Shown here in pieces: positions 1 through 8,451 of a stretch of DNA of 59,266 nucleotides. Source of the stretch: Massilia glaciei. GTDB lineage: Bacteria > Pseudomonadota > Gammaproteobacteria > Burkholderiales > Burkholderiaceae_D. The notes below the pieces were generated by a model. That model was not told the origin of the DNA. It saw nothing but the letters and a program-made list of their open reading frames with translations, and did not search any database. The position numbers and the translations under genes are program-made. Position 1 is the stretch's first letter. Every line of letters begins with the position of its first letter. The stretch is taken from assembly GCF_003011895.2 (NCBI RefSeq), contig NZ_PXWF02000173.1:1-59266 (forward strand), read 5' to 3'.

Positions 1-114
1 GGCTGGGAGCTGTTCGAGATGATGCTCGCGGTCGCGAGCGGGAAGAAAACCTGGGCGGAGCACTGGAGGTTGCACAACGCGCTGACGTTGTTCAACCCGG
101 CTCCGGTGACATAA
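1..114 (+). CDS. Galactarate/altronate dehydratase, C-terminal fragment (5' end outside window)
   Basis: Open from base 1, in frame, to TAA at 112-114, giving the last 37 residues of a protein that begins outside the window. The tail contains the segments [13 protein letters not shown] and [14 protein letters not shown], which I recognise as the usual C-terminus of the UxaA/GarD family (D-galactarate dehydratase / altronate hydrolase). These iron-dependent enzymes remove water from sugar acids in the cytoplasm. The next gene is a uronate dehydrogenase, whose product after lactone hydrolysis is galactarate or glucarate, so a galactarate dehydratase fits the context better than an altronate dehydratase. 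Only the tail is visible, so the substrate choice is inference. Confidence 0.75.
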   Translation, partial: GWELFEMMLAVASGKKTWAEHWRLHNALTLFNPAPVT

Positions 115-117
115 CAA

Positions 118-270
118 ACACGTCGTTCCCGCGGATGCGGGGATCCATACTGTGCACGCAGTTGCGCGCATCGCGAGAGACTGGAAAAAAGGTTCGCGTT
201 GCGCGTACGGGCAAACTCAGCATGGGGCAAACGCATGCGTTTGCGCGTTCGCGGGGATGACGTTGGTACG
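118..270. repeat. Dispersed inverted-repeat element, dRS3-like ends
   Basis: The left end reads CGTCGTTCCCGCGGATGCGG and continues GGATCCATACTG. The right end is an inverted counterpart with CAGCATGGG and, at the outer edge, CGCGGGGATGACG. The same end sequences, also facing each other, occur at 53301-53470. The arms resemble the ATTCCC-spacer-GGGAAT class of small dispersed repeats common in Proteobacteria. It fills the gap between the dehydratase and uronate dehydrogenase genes and codes for nothing. Confidence 0.55.
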
Positions 271-280
271 AAAGCAAACA

Positions 281-1087
281 ATGACAAAACCATTCAAACG
301 CATTTTACTGACCGGCGCCGCCGGCGGCCTGGGCAAGGTTCTGCGCGAGCGCATCAAACCATGGGCCGACATCGTGCGCCTGTCCGACCTGTCCGATATG
401 GGCGAGCCGGGCGAAGGCGAGGAGATCGTGCGCTGCGACCTGGCCGACAAGCAGGCCGTGCTGGCGCTGATGGACGGCGTCGACGCGGTGCTCCATTTCG
501 GCGGCATTTCGACCGAGGCGCCGTTCGACGCCATCATGCAGGCCAATATCCTCGGCGTGGCCAACCTGTACGAGGCGGTCCACAAGGCCGGTGTCAAGCG
601 CGTGGTGTTCGCCAGCTCCAACCACGCGGTCGGCTACTACCGCACCACCGACATGGTCGACGCCAGCATGCCGACCCGCCCCGACAGCATGTACGGCGTG
701 AGCAAGTGCTTCGGCGAGTCGCTGTCGCGCTATTACTACGACCGCTTCGGCATCGAGACTGTCTGCCTGCGCATCGGGTCGAGCTTTCCGGCGCCGCTCA
801 ACAAGCGCATGATGACCACCTACTTCAGCTACGACGACCTGGTCGAGTGCCTGCGCTGCTGCCTAGCCGCGCCGCGCGTCGGCCACACGATCGCGTTTGG
901 CATGTCGGACAACGCGAGCGCGTGGTGGGACAACCGCCACGCCGCCTTCCTCGGATACAAGGCGAAAGACAGCTCGTCCCGGTTCGACGGCATGTTCCCC
1001 GATTCGGGCGACTACCCCGCCGCCGACGACATCACCGCCACCTACCAGGGCGGCAAGTTCCTGCTGGACGGCCCGCAGTACAACTAG
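281..1087 (+). CDS. udh: Uronate dehydrogenase (NAD-dependent SDR)
   Basis: 268 residues, close to the ~265 residues of known uronate dehydrogenases. These cytoplasmic enzymes oxidise D-galacturonate or D-glucuronate with NAD+ to the aldaro-lactone, the first step of the oxidative uronate pathway. Visible are the Rossmann glycine motif TGAAGGLG (residues 11-18), the family segment SSNHAVGYY (112-120) and the catalytic Tyr138/Lys142 pair in YGVSK. The start ATG at 281 was chosen because the frame upstream of it runs through a repeat element and the Rossmann strand begins immediately after it. It lies between a galactarate-type dehydratase fragment and an aldose 1-epimerase with 7 bp to the latter, consistent with a uronate-catabolic operon. 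Confidence 0.88.
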   Translation: MTKPFKRILLTGAAGGLGKVLRERIKPWADIVRLSDLSDMGEPGEGEEIVRCDLADKQAVLALMDGVDAVLHFGGISTEAPFDAIMQANILGVANLYEAVHKAGVKRVVFASSNHAVGYYRTTDMVDASMPTRPDSMYGVSKCFGESLSRYYYDRFGIETVCLRIGSSFPAPLNKRMMTTYFSYDDLVECLRCCLAAPRVGHTIAFGMSDNASAWWDNRHAAFLGYKAKDSSSRFDGMFPDSGDYPAADDITATYQGGKFLLDGPQYN

Positions 1088-1094
1088 GCCGGCC

Positions 1095-1982
1095 ATGACT
1101 GCCGTCTCTCTGCGCAACGCCCACCTGCACGCGCAGGTGTTGCCGGACATTGGAGGCGGCCTGGCCCGCCTCGACGCGATCTTTGATGGGAACGACCACC
1201 AGGTGCTGCGCGGGCTCGAGCGGCCGCCGGGCGCGCCGGCGCCCACGCCGTCCCAGTTGGCCTGCTTCCCTTTGCTGCCGTGGTCGAACCGCATCGGCGG
1301 CGGCGGCTTCGTGTTCGAGGGCAGGGCCATCGCGCTGGTGCCCAACCGCGCCGGCGAGCCTTGCCCGATCCATGGCGAAGGCTGGCAGCGGCCGTGGGAG
1401 GTCGCCTTCCAGACCGGCACCAGCGTCCACCTGGCGCTGGACCGGCGCCACGGCGCGCCGTTCTCGTACCGCGCGCAACTGCGCTACACGCTGCGCGACA
1501 CCATGCTCGAGGTGGCGCTCGAAGTGCAAAACTGCGGGTCTGCGGCGCTGCCGTTCGGTCTGGGCCTGCATCCGTGGCTGCCGCGCACCGAAGGCGTGAC
1601 GCTGCGCGCGCGCGCGCACGCCACGTGGCGGCGCGGCGACGACGGCCTGCCTCTGGAGCGCATCGCCATCCCCGGCGACTGGGACTTCAACTCCCCGCGC
1701 CCGCTGCCCGCGCAAGGCGTCGACAATGTGTTTGACGGCTGGGACGGGGAGGCCGAGATCTCGTGGCCCGAGACCGGCGTGCGGCTGCGCATATGCGCCG
1801 GCATGGCTTACTACATCGTCTACACAAAGCCGGGCGCCGACTTTTTTTGTTTCGAACCGGTCGACCATCTGATCAACGCCCACAACCTGCCGGGTGGACC
1901 CGCGGCCAACGGACTGAGCCTGCTGGGGCCGGGGCAATCGCTCGCGCGCACGGTGACATTCTCGGCCGGCGCGCTGGCCTGA
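1095..1982 (+). CDS. Aldose 1-epimerase (mutarotase) family protein
   Basis: 295 residues. Mutarotases interconvert alpha and beta anomers of aldoses in the cytoplasm using a His/Glu pair. Here H93 (in PIHGEGW), H159 (in GLHPW) and the Glu of CFEPVDH near the C-terminus occupy the expected places, and the opening and closing strands have the galactose-mutarotase-like beta-sandwich look. The start ATG follows the udh stop by 7 bp, so the two are probably cotranscribed, and a role in supplying the right uronate or pentose anomer is likely. The family also contains glucose-6-phosphate epimerases (YeaD type); the exact sugar cannot be read from sequence. Confidence 0.82.
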   Translation: MTAVSLRNAHLHAQVLPDIGGGLARLDAIFDGNDHQVLRGLERPPGAPAPTPSQLACFPLLPWSNRIGGGGFVFEGRAIALVPNRAGEPCPIHGEGWQRPWEVAFQTGTSVHLALDRRHGAPFSYRAQLRYTLRDTMLEVALEVQNCGSAALPFGLGLHPWLPRTEGVTLRARAHATWRRGDDGLPLERIAIPGDWDFNSPRPLPAQGVDNVFDGWDGEAEISWPETGVRLRICAGMAYYIVYTKPGADFFCFEPVDHLINAHNLPGGPAANGLSLLGPGQSLARTVTFSAGALA

Positions 1983-2046
1983 AGTTGGTCCTGTGTCTTG
2001 CGATCGACACATTCTTTAACCAAAATATGAAACAGGGACAGGCCCG

Positions 2047-3639
2047 ATGAAACCGCACCGTTTTGCGCTCGCATTGCCCATTTTGCTGGCCGCGTGCCAG
2101 GCCGCGCCGCCACAACCGTGGATCGCCGACCTGGGCAACGGCAGCTACCGCAACCCGATCCTGCATGCCGACTATTCCGATCCCGATGCGATCCGGGTCG
2201 GCGACAGCTACTACATGACGTCGTCGAGCTTCAGCAATGTGCCCGGCCTGCCGCTGCTGACCTCCAAGGACATGGTCAACTGGACGCTGGTGGGCCACGC
2301 CTTGCCACGGTTGGTGCCGGCCGCCGCGTTCGCGGCGCCGCAGCCGGGCAAGGGCGTGTGGGCGCCATGCCTGCGCTTCCATGATGGCAAATTCTGGATC
2401 TTCTATCCCGACCCCGACTTCGGCATTTACGTGATAACCGCCGAGCGCTTCGACGGGCCATGGAGCGCCCCGCACCTGCTGCTGCCGGGCAGGGGCATCA
2501 TCGACCCGACCCCCTTGTGGGATGACGACGGCAAGGCCTGGCTGCTGCACGGCTGGGCCAAGAGCCGCGCCGGTTTCAACAATGTGCTGACCCTGCGCCC
2601 GATGTCGCCGGACGCGCGCCGCATCACGGGCGAGGGCAGGGTGCTCATCGACGGCAACCGGCTGCCCGGCTACACCACGCTCGAAGGTCCCAAGTTCTAC
2701 AAGCGCGACAGCTACTACTACGTGTTCGCGCCGGCGGGCGGGGTCGAGGCGGGCTGGCAGTCGGTGTTCCGGTCGCGTCGGCTCGACGGTCCGTACGAGG
2801 ACCAGATCGTGCTGGCGCGGGGTGGCACGAACGTCAATGGCCCGCACCAGGGCGCATGGGTGAGGGCCGCCGACGGCAGCGACTGGTTCCTCCATTTCCA
2901 GGACAAGCGCGCCTACGGGCGCGTCGTGCACCTGCAGCCAATGTCGTGGAACGCGGGCTGGCCTTTGATCGGCGCGCCGTCCGCCAAGCCGGGCGTCGGC
3001 GAGCCGGTAGCGGTCCACCGCAAGCCGCAAGGCTCGGGCGCCGCGGCTGCGCCGCCGACCGGCGACGAGTTCTCGCGCAGCGCGCTTGGCCTGCAATGGC
3101 AATGGAGCGCCAATTGGCAGGCGCACTGGTATTCGTTGGCCGCCCGTCCGGGCTTTTTGCGCCTGATGGCGCAGCCTCCCGCCCGGCAGGGGCTGCGCGC
3201 AACGGCGTCGGTGCTGTCGCAAAAGCCGCCCGCCCCCGAGTTCGGCGCCGAGGCGCTGGTCGAATTGCGCGCGCAGGGCGATGGCGACAGCGCCGGCCTG
3301 CTCCTCAATGGCTTGACCTATGCCTGGCTCGGTTTGCGCCGCAGCGGCGGCGCCACGCAGATCGTGTTTGCCCGCTGCGACACGCCGGCCACAAAATGCA
3401 TCGAGGTGGTCGAAGCGCTCGGACCGGCCGGCACCGGGCCGGTCGCGCTTCGCGTGCAAGTGGCAGAGGGCGGTGTGGCGCGCTTTTCGTACAGCCTGGA
3501 CCGGGGCAGTTTCACACCCGCGGGAGAACCGTTCAAGGCGGGCATGGGGCGCTGGGTCGGGGCCCAGCTGGGGCTGTTCGCGCATGGCCAGCCCGGCGCG
3601 TTCGCCGATGTCGATTATCTCCGGGTGGCGCCGCCCTGA
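2047..3639 (+). CDS. Glycoside hydrolase family 43 lipoprotein (beta-xylosidase / arabinofuranosidase type)
   Basis: 530 residues. The N-terminus is a lipoprotein signal with Cys17 in LLAAC, so the enzyme should be anchored to the outer membrane or in the periplasm. The five-bladed propeller begins at about residue 33 with RNPILHADYSDPDAIR, whose Asp45 region is the GH43 general-base site. Further signatures are IIDPTPLWDDDGKAWLLHGW and the general-acid Glu in TLEGPKFYK. From about residue 335 a second beta-rich domain resembles the C-terminal concanavalin-like module of GH43 beta-xylosidases. RBS GGGACAGG precedes the ATG. It lies 64 bp after the mutarotase gene. Substrate specificity (xylan, arabinan, pectin side chains) is not resolved; the uronate genes beside it favour hemicellulose or pectin. 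Confidence 0.85.
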   Translation: MKPHRFALALPILLAACQAAPPQPWIADLGNGSYRNPILHADYSDPDAIRVGDSYYMTSSSFSNVPGLPLLTSKDMVNWTLVGHALPRLVPAAAFAAPQPGKGVWAPCLRFHDGKFWIFYPDPDFGIYVITAERFDGPWSAPHLLLPGRGIIDPTPLWDDDGKAWLLHGWAKSRAGFNNVLTLRPMSPDARRITGEGRVLIDGNRLPGYTTLEGPKFYKRDSYYYVFAPAGGVEAGWQSVFRSRRLDGPYEDQIVLARGGTNVNGPHQGAWVRAADGSDWFLHFQDKRAYGRVVHLQPMSWNAGWPLIGAPSAKPGVGEPVAVHRKPQGSGAAAAPPTGDEFSRSALGLQWQWSANWQAHWYSLAARPGFLRLMAQPPARQGLRATASVLSQKPPAPEFGAEALVELRAQGDGDSAGLLLNGLTYAWLGLRRSGGATQIVFARCDTPATKCIEVVEALGPAGTGPVALRVQVAEGGVARFSYSLDRGSFTPAGEPFKAGMGRWVGAQLGLFAHGQPGAFADVDYLRVAPP

Positions 3640-3715
3640 GGCACCCTGGGGCCTGTGGACCAGCAGCGCGTCGCCAGCACTTTTTTCGCTTCGACTCCCT
3701 AAGCCGGACAGCCTT

Positions 3716-5794
3716 TTAGGGCGTCACCGACACGGAGATCTGCGGCACTCTCGGTTCCGCCGTATCGAGCACGAACGCGTAGGTCGCCTTTGCCGGCGCC
3801 TCGATCACCATGTTGGCGCCAACGGCTTCGAGCCGCTTCGGCTTGCCGAGCGCGATCGACTGGTCCTGGTGGAAGGCGCCAAAGTCGATCTGCTGGAAGT
3901 CCTCGGACCCGACCTTGAATTCATGGCGTCCCTTGTCGAGAACGAGCTTCGCCTCGAAGCGGCCGTTGCCCGCCTTTTCCAGCTTGTTGGCCAGGCTCCA
4001 GCCGTTCATGCTGCCGCGGACGTAGACCGCCTGGGTCGCAAACGGTGGCGCCGGCTCGGGTGCCAGCGGCGCCAGCGCAGCGATGTTCCTGCTCGCTTCG
4101 GCGGCGCCCGCGGCGCTGATGTGCACCTTGGTGAACTGGAGGTTGCGCACGCGCCCATTGCTGATCGTGAAACCGGTGCAGCCCTCGCCGTCGCGGCACT
4201 GGTATTCGACGCGCCCGAACGGATAGTCGCCGTTGAACGATGTCGGCCCCAGCTTGTCGAGCGCGACCTGCCCGCGCGAAAAGCTCAGCGTCAGCTTGCC
4301 GTCCTTGGCCGCCATCGTGTACAGCACGTGCAGCTCGTCGCTGTAGTATTCGCCCTCGAAGGCCCGCGCTTCGGCCATGCTCATGGTCGCACGTTCGACC
4401 CGCTTTGCCGGCATGGCGCGGCCATGCTGGTGCAGCACGCCGGAAGCGACCACGCCGCCGGCCGCTGGCGCGTCGAAAATGAACCGTGCATCGGCCGCCT
4501 TCAGGAAGAAGGCGCGCTCGCCGGTTGCGGCCAGCCGGTACTTCGGCTGCCCCGTCGCTTGCGCCATCAACTGGCCGTTCTCCTTGGTGAAAGTGATGAC
4601 GAACTGCGGCGCGAGCGCGAAAGCGCCGACGAAGGCGTCGAGTTTCGCCGGGTCGATGGCAACTTCGGCGGGCGCCGGTTGCTTCGCTGGAGTCGCGCCG
4701 GCCGGTTTCGGCCCGAGCTGTTTCGCAAGGTAGATGTCGGCGACTTGGTTGACCAGCGCGGTGAAGTCGAAGTCGCCGGCATTGGCCAGGACCGCCACCG
4801 AAAAACGCTGGTCGGGGAAGCGCACCAGCTGGCTGCGGTAGCCGGCGTCCCCGCCCGCATGCTGGACCACGTTCAGGCCCCGGTATTTGTCGATGTCGAG
4901 GCCGGCCGCGTACCGGAGCGGGCGGCCGCCGGCGAGCGTGCCGACCTTTTGGACGTCCGCCAGCAGCGCTTTGCCGCCTACCTTGCCGTCGTAGAAATTA
5001 CGGTCCCACAGCGCCAGGTCTTCGACCGTCGTGAACAGGCTGGTCGCGCCCACGTTCGAATACGACAGCGCGATGTACTGGTAGCCGCCGGCGGGCAGCG
5101 GGTCGTACGACATCGCGCGGCCCTTGACCAGCGTGCCGTAGTTGTCGTGGAAGTGCGTGTGCTTCATGCCCAGCGGGCCGAAGATGCGCTCCTGCGCGAA
5201 CGCCGGCAGCGCCTTGCCCGAGACGCGCTTGACGATCAGCGCGAGCAGGGTGTAGCCGGTGTTCGAATACGCGAACTCCCTGCCCGGCGCGAAATTGAGC
5301 GACTGCTGGCGCTGCAGCAGGCGGAACACGTCGTCCTCGGTGATCACGTCCTCGAGGCGCCAGCCGGCCATGGCCAGCAGGTTCCACTGGTCGCGCAAGC
5401 CGCTCGTGTGGTGGATCAGTTGGGCGATCGTGATGACCTTGCCGAAGTCGCGCATCTCGGGCAGGTGTTTGCGGATGTCGTCGCCTAGCGACAGCTTGCC
5501 GTCCTGCGCCAGCAGGTGGACCGCGAACGCGGTGAACTGCTTCGACATCGACGCCACGTGGAACACGGTGGTCGGCTTGTTCGGCGCATCGTGCTCGATG
5601 TTGGCCATGCCGACGCCGCGCCGGTAGACGATTTTTCCGTCCTGGATCACGGCGACGGCGGCGCCCGGCATGCCGGGCTTGTCCCACTTTTCCAGTAGTT
5701 GGTCGACTTGCTTCGATGGGGGCAGCGGGGCGCTGCATGCGGCAGGGGTGATGGCGAGGAACGAAACGAGGAGCGAAAGCGTGAGTTTTCTCAT
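3716..5794 (-). CDS. Serine hydrolase, class C beta-lactamase fold, with C-terminal glycogen-binding-like domain
   Basis: 692 residues on the minus strand. A lipoprotein-like signal (Cys20 in ITPAAC) is followed by a beta-lactamase/PBP-like serine hydrolase domain: the nucleophile motif S82-M-S-K85, the Tyr motif Y176-S-N, and a third motif HAGGDAG near residue 308. Members of this group act as esterases, D-aminopeptidases or peptidases far more often than as beta-lactamases. The middle part resembles the DUF3471-type beta domain common in such proteins. The last ~105 residues (from about 588), beginning AVYVRGSMNGW and including RHEFKVGSEDF, look like an early-set CBM48/AMPK-type carbohydrate-binding domain. 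That fusion is unusual and suggests a carbohydrate or cell-envelope substrate. It converges on the GH43 gene. Confidence 0.8.
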   Translation of the reverse strand: MRKLTLSLLVSFLAITPAACSAPLPPSKQVDQLLEKWDKPGMPGAAVAVIQDGKIVYRRGVGMANIEHDAPNKPTTVFHVASMSKQFTAFAVHLLAQDGKLSLGDDIRKHLPEMRDFGKVITIAQLIHHTSGLRDQWNLLAMAGWRLEDVITEDDVFRLLQRQQSLNFAPGREFAYSNTGYTLLALIVKRVSGKALPAFAQERIFGPLGMKHTHFHDNYGTLVKGRAMSYDPLPAGGYQYIALSYSNVGATSLFTTVEDLALWDRNFYDGKVGGKALLADVQKVGTLAGGRPLRYAAGLDIDKYRGLNVVQHAGGDAGYRSQLVRFPDQRFSVAVLANAGDFDFTALVNQVADIYLAKQLGPKPAGATPAKQPAPAEVAIDPAKLDAFVGAFALAPQFVITFTKENGQLMAQATGQPKYRLAATGERAFFLKAADARFIFDAPAAGGVVASGVLHQHGRAMPAKRVERATMSMAEARAFEGEYYSDELHVLYTMAAKDGKLTLSFSRGQVALDKLGPTSFNGDYPFGRVEYQCRDGEGCTGFTISNGRVRNLQFTKVHISAAGAAEASRNIAALAPLAPEPAPPFATQAVYVRGSMNGWSLANKLEKAGNGRFEAKLVLDKGRHEFKVGSEDFQQIDFGAFHQDQSIALGKPKRLEAVGANMVIEAPAKATYAFVLDTAEPRVPQISVSVTP

Positions 5795-6006
5795 GGTGCC
5801 GGATGGTTGGATTGGTCTGTCGCCCGCATGCGCTCATCAAAAGACATGCGGTGCAACACGACTATACCGCTGCGCGCCGGCTCAAGGCATGAAAATTTTC
5901 ACTGGGCCGGTCATCCCACGTATGCATGCGACGCCTCCCCGCTGGCCGGTCCAGCCGTGCGCAAACTGGCCCGGGCGGCGCCGCGCCGGCCAGCGCCGCA
6001 GCGCGT

Positions 6007-6780
6007 TCACGGCTGGCGCAGCGTCGCCGCCAGCTCGGGGCGCAGGCGCACCAGTTCGCCAGCCACCATCGCCGAGAACAGCGCCGAGCCCTTGGCGCCA
6101 AGGTGGGTGCGGTCGAATTTGCTTTTTGGCGCGCCTTGCGGTTCGACGCCGGCTGCCGCCGCCTCGGCCGCCGCCGGCACCACCGGCGGCGGCTCCTGCG
6201 CCAGCAGGTCGGCTTGCCGCGTGCCCATCGCCTGCACCGCCGCGATGCTCATGGCGTTCAGGTCGAGCAGGTCGACCCCGGCGCCGCGCGCCACCCGCCG
6301 CACCGCCGCCGACCATGGCGCCAGGTCGTCGTGCAGCCAGCGTCCGCGGAAGCTGCGGCGCGTGAGCGGCGTCACCAGCACCGGCACCGCGCCCAGCGCG
6401 CGCACCTCGTCGGCATAGCGCGCCATGTTGGCGGGGAACTGGTGCACCAGGTCGGTCGAGCGGCCCGGCTTGCCCGGCTGGTCGTTGTGCCCGAACTGGA
6501 CCAGCACGTAGGTGGCGCCGGGCGGGGTGCCGTCGGAAAGCAGCGCCTGCACCTCCTTCCACCTGACCTCGGCGCGGAAGCTGCCCGAACTGCGCCCGCC
6601 GCGCGCCAGATTGATGCAGGCGACCTCGGGCCGGAATCGCGCGCACAAGGCGTCGCCGTAGCCGGAGCGCGTGGCCATCGTCGAGTCGCCGACGAGGATC
6701 AGGCGCACCGGGGCGGCCGTTTGGGCGTGCGCCGCGGGCGCGAGGAGAAATAATGACAACCACAGGGCGGAACGGTGCAT
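6007..6780 (-). CDS. SGNH/GDSL hydrolase, rhamnogalacturonan acetylesterase-like
   Basis: 257 residues with an N-terminal signal peptide ending near AHAQ (residue 20), so exported. The SGNH blocks are all present: GDST with nucleophile S33, the Gly block GGRSSGSF, GHND, and DRTHLGAKG carrying the catalytic Asp/His. Spacing and sequence resemble rhamnogalacturonan acetylesterases, which remove acetyl groups from pectin. A low-complexity Pro/Ala stretch precedes the last block. The ATG at 6780 follows AAGGACAGC; the open frame extends further upstream but without a signal peptide or RBS. It is transcribed toward the serine hydrolase gene in the same direction. Two TGGTC-ACCA palindromes lie about 100 bp upstream (6882-6911). 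Confidence 0.8.
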   Translation of the reverse strand: MHRSALWLSLFLLAPAAHAQTAAPVRLILVGDSTMATRSGYGDALCARFRPEVACINLARGGRSSGSFRAEVRWKEVQALLSDGTPPGATYVLVQFGHNDQPGKPGRSTDLVHQFPANMARYADEVRALGAVPVLVTPLTRRSFRGRWLHDDLAPWSAAVRRVARGAGVDLLDLNAMSIAAVQAMGTRQADLLAQEPPPVVPAAAEAAAAGVEPQGAPKSKFDRTHLGAKGSALFSAMVAGELVRLRPELAATLRQP

Positions 6781-6881
6781 GCTGTCCTTCGGGGTGAGTG
6801 TGGCGGAAGGCGCGCGCGGCACGCCGGTTCGGTCGTCCTGGCGTCCGGTTCTGCATGCGGGGCAGAAACGGTGGCGCCTGG

Positions 6882-6911
6882 ATGGTCGACCAATTTTAAA
6901 CTGGTCGGACC
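6882..6911. promoter_or_regulatory. Tandem GntR/FadR-type operator candidates
   Basis: Two palindromes, TGGTCGACCA (6882-6891, perfect) and TGGTCGGACCA (6901-6911), are separated by the AT-rich ATTTTAAAC. TGGT-N2/3-ACCA is the general operator form of FadR-subfamily GntR regulators such as UxuR, PdhR and LldR. Their centres are about 20 bp apart, so two dimers would bind one DNA face. They lie upstream of the SGNH hydrolase gene. No GntR gene is in the window. Confidence 0.45.
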
Positions 6912-7008
6912 ACTCAGGCAAGCCTGGGCGGGGCGCAGTCGGCCGCGCGAGAAGGTGCGGGCGAGCAGCTGTCGTGTGTTGGCGCGCCAAAACATCGCCG
7001 GCGCGGCA

Positions 7009-7806
7009 TCAGGGGCAGCCGAGCACCTTGATGTCCGGCGTGCAGCGCAGGTAGCGGGCGCGTATTTTCCGGTAGTTGCCGTCCGCGATCATGCCCTCGA
7101 TGGCATTGTTGAAGTCGGCGAGGAAATGCGGCGAGACCGATTGTTTGCTGAATGCGAACATGGCCGTGTTGGTCGACACCACCACGCGGCTCGGACGCAA
7201 CACTTCGCCAAGTCCCAACTGGCGTAGCTCGAGCTCGGCGCTGGCCTGGTCCGCGATCAAGCCGTCGATGCGTCCAAGCGCCATTATTTTCCACGCGTTG
7301 CGCCGCAAGGTGATGGGGGAAAGATTGCCCTTGAAGCGCGGGTTGGCCTTGATCGCATCGAATTTGTCGCCATACGAAACGCCGATTTGCACGCCTAGCC
7401 TGAAATTGGTGCCAAGCAGATACTCGAGCCGCGCGAAGCGGTACTTGGCGGCGACGCCCGGGCCCAGGTACAGCACATTGGGCGACTGTAGCGTCGGCGC
7501 CGAAAAATGCGCGAAGCGTTCGCGCTGCTCGCTGCGGAAACTGCTCGGCAGCACGTCGAGCCGGCCGGCCTCGAGTTCGACCAGCGCCCGCGCCCACGGC
7601 AGTTCGACGAACCTGGCCTTGCAGCCCACCCGCGCGAGCGCGGCGCGCGCGAGATCGGCGTCGAAGCCGCCGATCCGGCCGTCGCTGTCGCGGAAGGAAT
7701 AGGGCGCGTCGTCAAACCAGCGGACGGTCTTGGTGCAAGCGAGCGCGTTGGCGGTGGGCAGCAGTGCCAGTATCAGTATTGCCGCGATTGTTTGCATGCG
7801 CGCCAT
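7009..7806 (-). CDS. Periplasmic solute-binding protein, SBP_bac_3 (amino-acid type) family
   Basis: 265 residues. A signal peptide (residues 1-22, hydrophobic AAILILALLP, cleavage after ANALA) precedes a family 3 solute-binding fold: RWFDDAPYSFRDSDGRIGGFDADLARAAL split over the first lobe, then the hinge regions around LPSSFRSEQRERFAHFS and the closing GNYRKIRARY. Such proteins bind polar amino acids or act as sensors; no ABC permease is next to it, so it may be a lone receptor or feed an unlinked transporter. The start at 7806 is preceded by GGGGAGG at proper spacing, better than the ATG candidates further upstream. Confidence 0.78.
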   Translation of the reverse strand: MARMQTIAAILILALLPTANALACTKTVRWFDDAPYSFRDSDGRIGGFDADLARAALARVGCKARFVELPWARALVELEAGRLDVLPSSFRSEQRERFAHFSAPTLQSPNVLYLGPGVAAKYRFARLEYLLGTNFRLGVQIGVSYGDKFDAIKANPRFKGNLSPITLRRNAWKIMALGRIDGLIADQASAELELRQLGLGEVLRPSRVVVSTNTAMFAFSKQSVSPHFLADFNNAIEGMIADGNYRKIRARYLRCTPDIKVLGCP

Positions 7807-8183
7807 GCTTGCGCCTCCCCATTGCATGCCACGCCGCGCCAACTGCGGCGATGGAGCCGTCATTGTACAGGGTGGCGGTGCTTGGCTGGAGGCAAGCGCG
7901 GCCCGTGCTCATGCAAAAATTTGGCCAACCGAACTATGCGCGGGCTCTTTGTCATTCCGCTCGGAGTGGAGATTTCAACGGCCGCAACTGGCGTTTCGGT
8001 ATCGCGGCGGCGAACATGAGCACGCGCGCGGCGGCTTCAGCCTGCCGGCCGCGCAGCTAAGGCTCGCGCCTTGTTTTTTGACAGCGAATTCTCTATCATC
8101 CGCGGTGATTGATTTGTAGAAATGCAAATGACGATTGCTTGCGGTATTTTTCGGACGCCGCCTTTTGTGGAGAGTTCTTCAAG
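7807..8183. other. Intergenic region, 377 bp, no gene seen
   Basis: Divergent spacer between the solute-binding protein gene (minus) and a small membrane protein gene (plus). It must contain both promoters. A TTGACA hexamer lies near 8078, but no matching -10 at 16-18 bp is seen. I find no convincing reading frame, repeat or operator here. Confidence 0.4.
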
Positions 8184-8447
8184 ATGGAACAGCAACACGG
8201 TCCTGGCGCCCTGCGCACAAATCTTTATTGGTGGCTTTGCGTCGCCCTGCTCGGTGCCGCGGTCGCCATCGATGCCTACGATGGAGAACCGCTAAAGCTG
8301 GGCACCAGTTTGCTGCTGTTTGCCGGCTGCCTGCTCAATGCCTTGGTGCGCCCGCCCAGGTCGCGCGCCGTCAAGGCGGGCACGGGTGCCCTGTTGCTTG
8401 GCGCCGCCGGGTTGATGATTTACCGCCTTGTTGGTCCAGGCCTTTGA
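8184..8447 (+). CDS. Small inner-membrane protein, unknown function
   Basis: 87 residues. After a short polar N-terminus (MEQQHGPG) there are three hydrophobic stretches of helix length: about 14-32 (YWWLCVALLGAAVAI), 42-58 (TSLLLFAGCLLNALV) and 68-85 (GALLLGAAGLMIYRLV), so a three-pass membrane protein. The first loop carries acidic residues and the second carries Arg/Lys (RPPRSRAVK). The ATG at 8184 is preceded by GGAGAG about 11 bp away; an upstream ATG at 8109 lacks an RBS. I do not recognise a family. The gene stands alone, converging on the PEP-mutase family gene. Confidence 0.6.
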   Translation: MEQQHGPGALRTNLYWWLCVALLGAAVAIDAYDGEPLKLGTSLLLFAGCLLNALVRPPRSRAVKAGTGALLLGAAGLMIYRLVGPGL

Positions 8448-8451
8448 CGCG

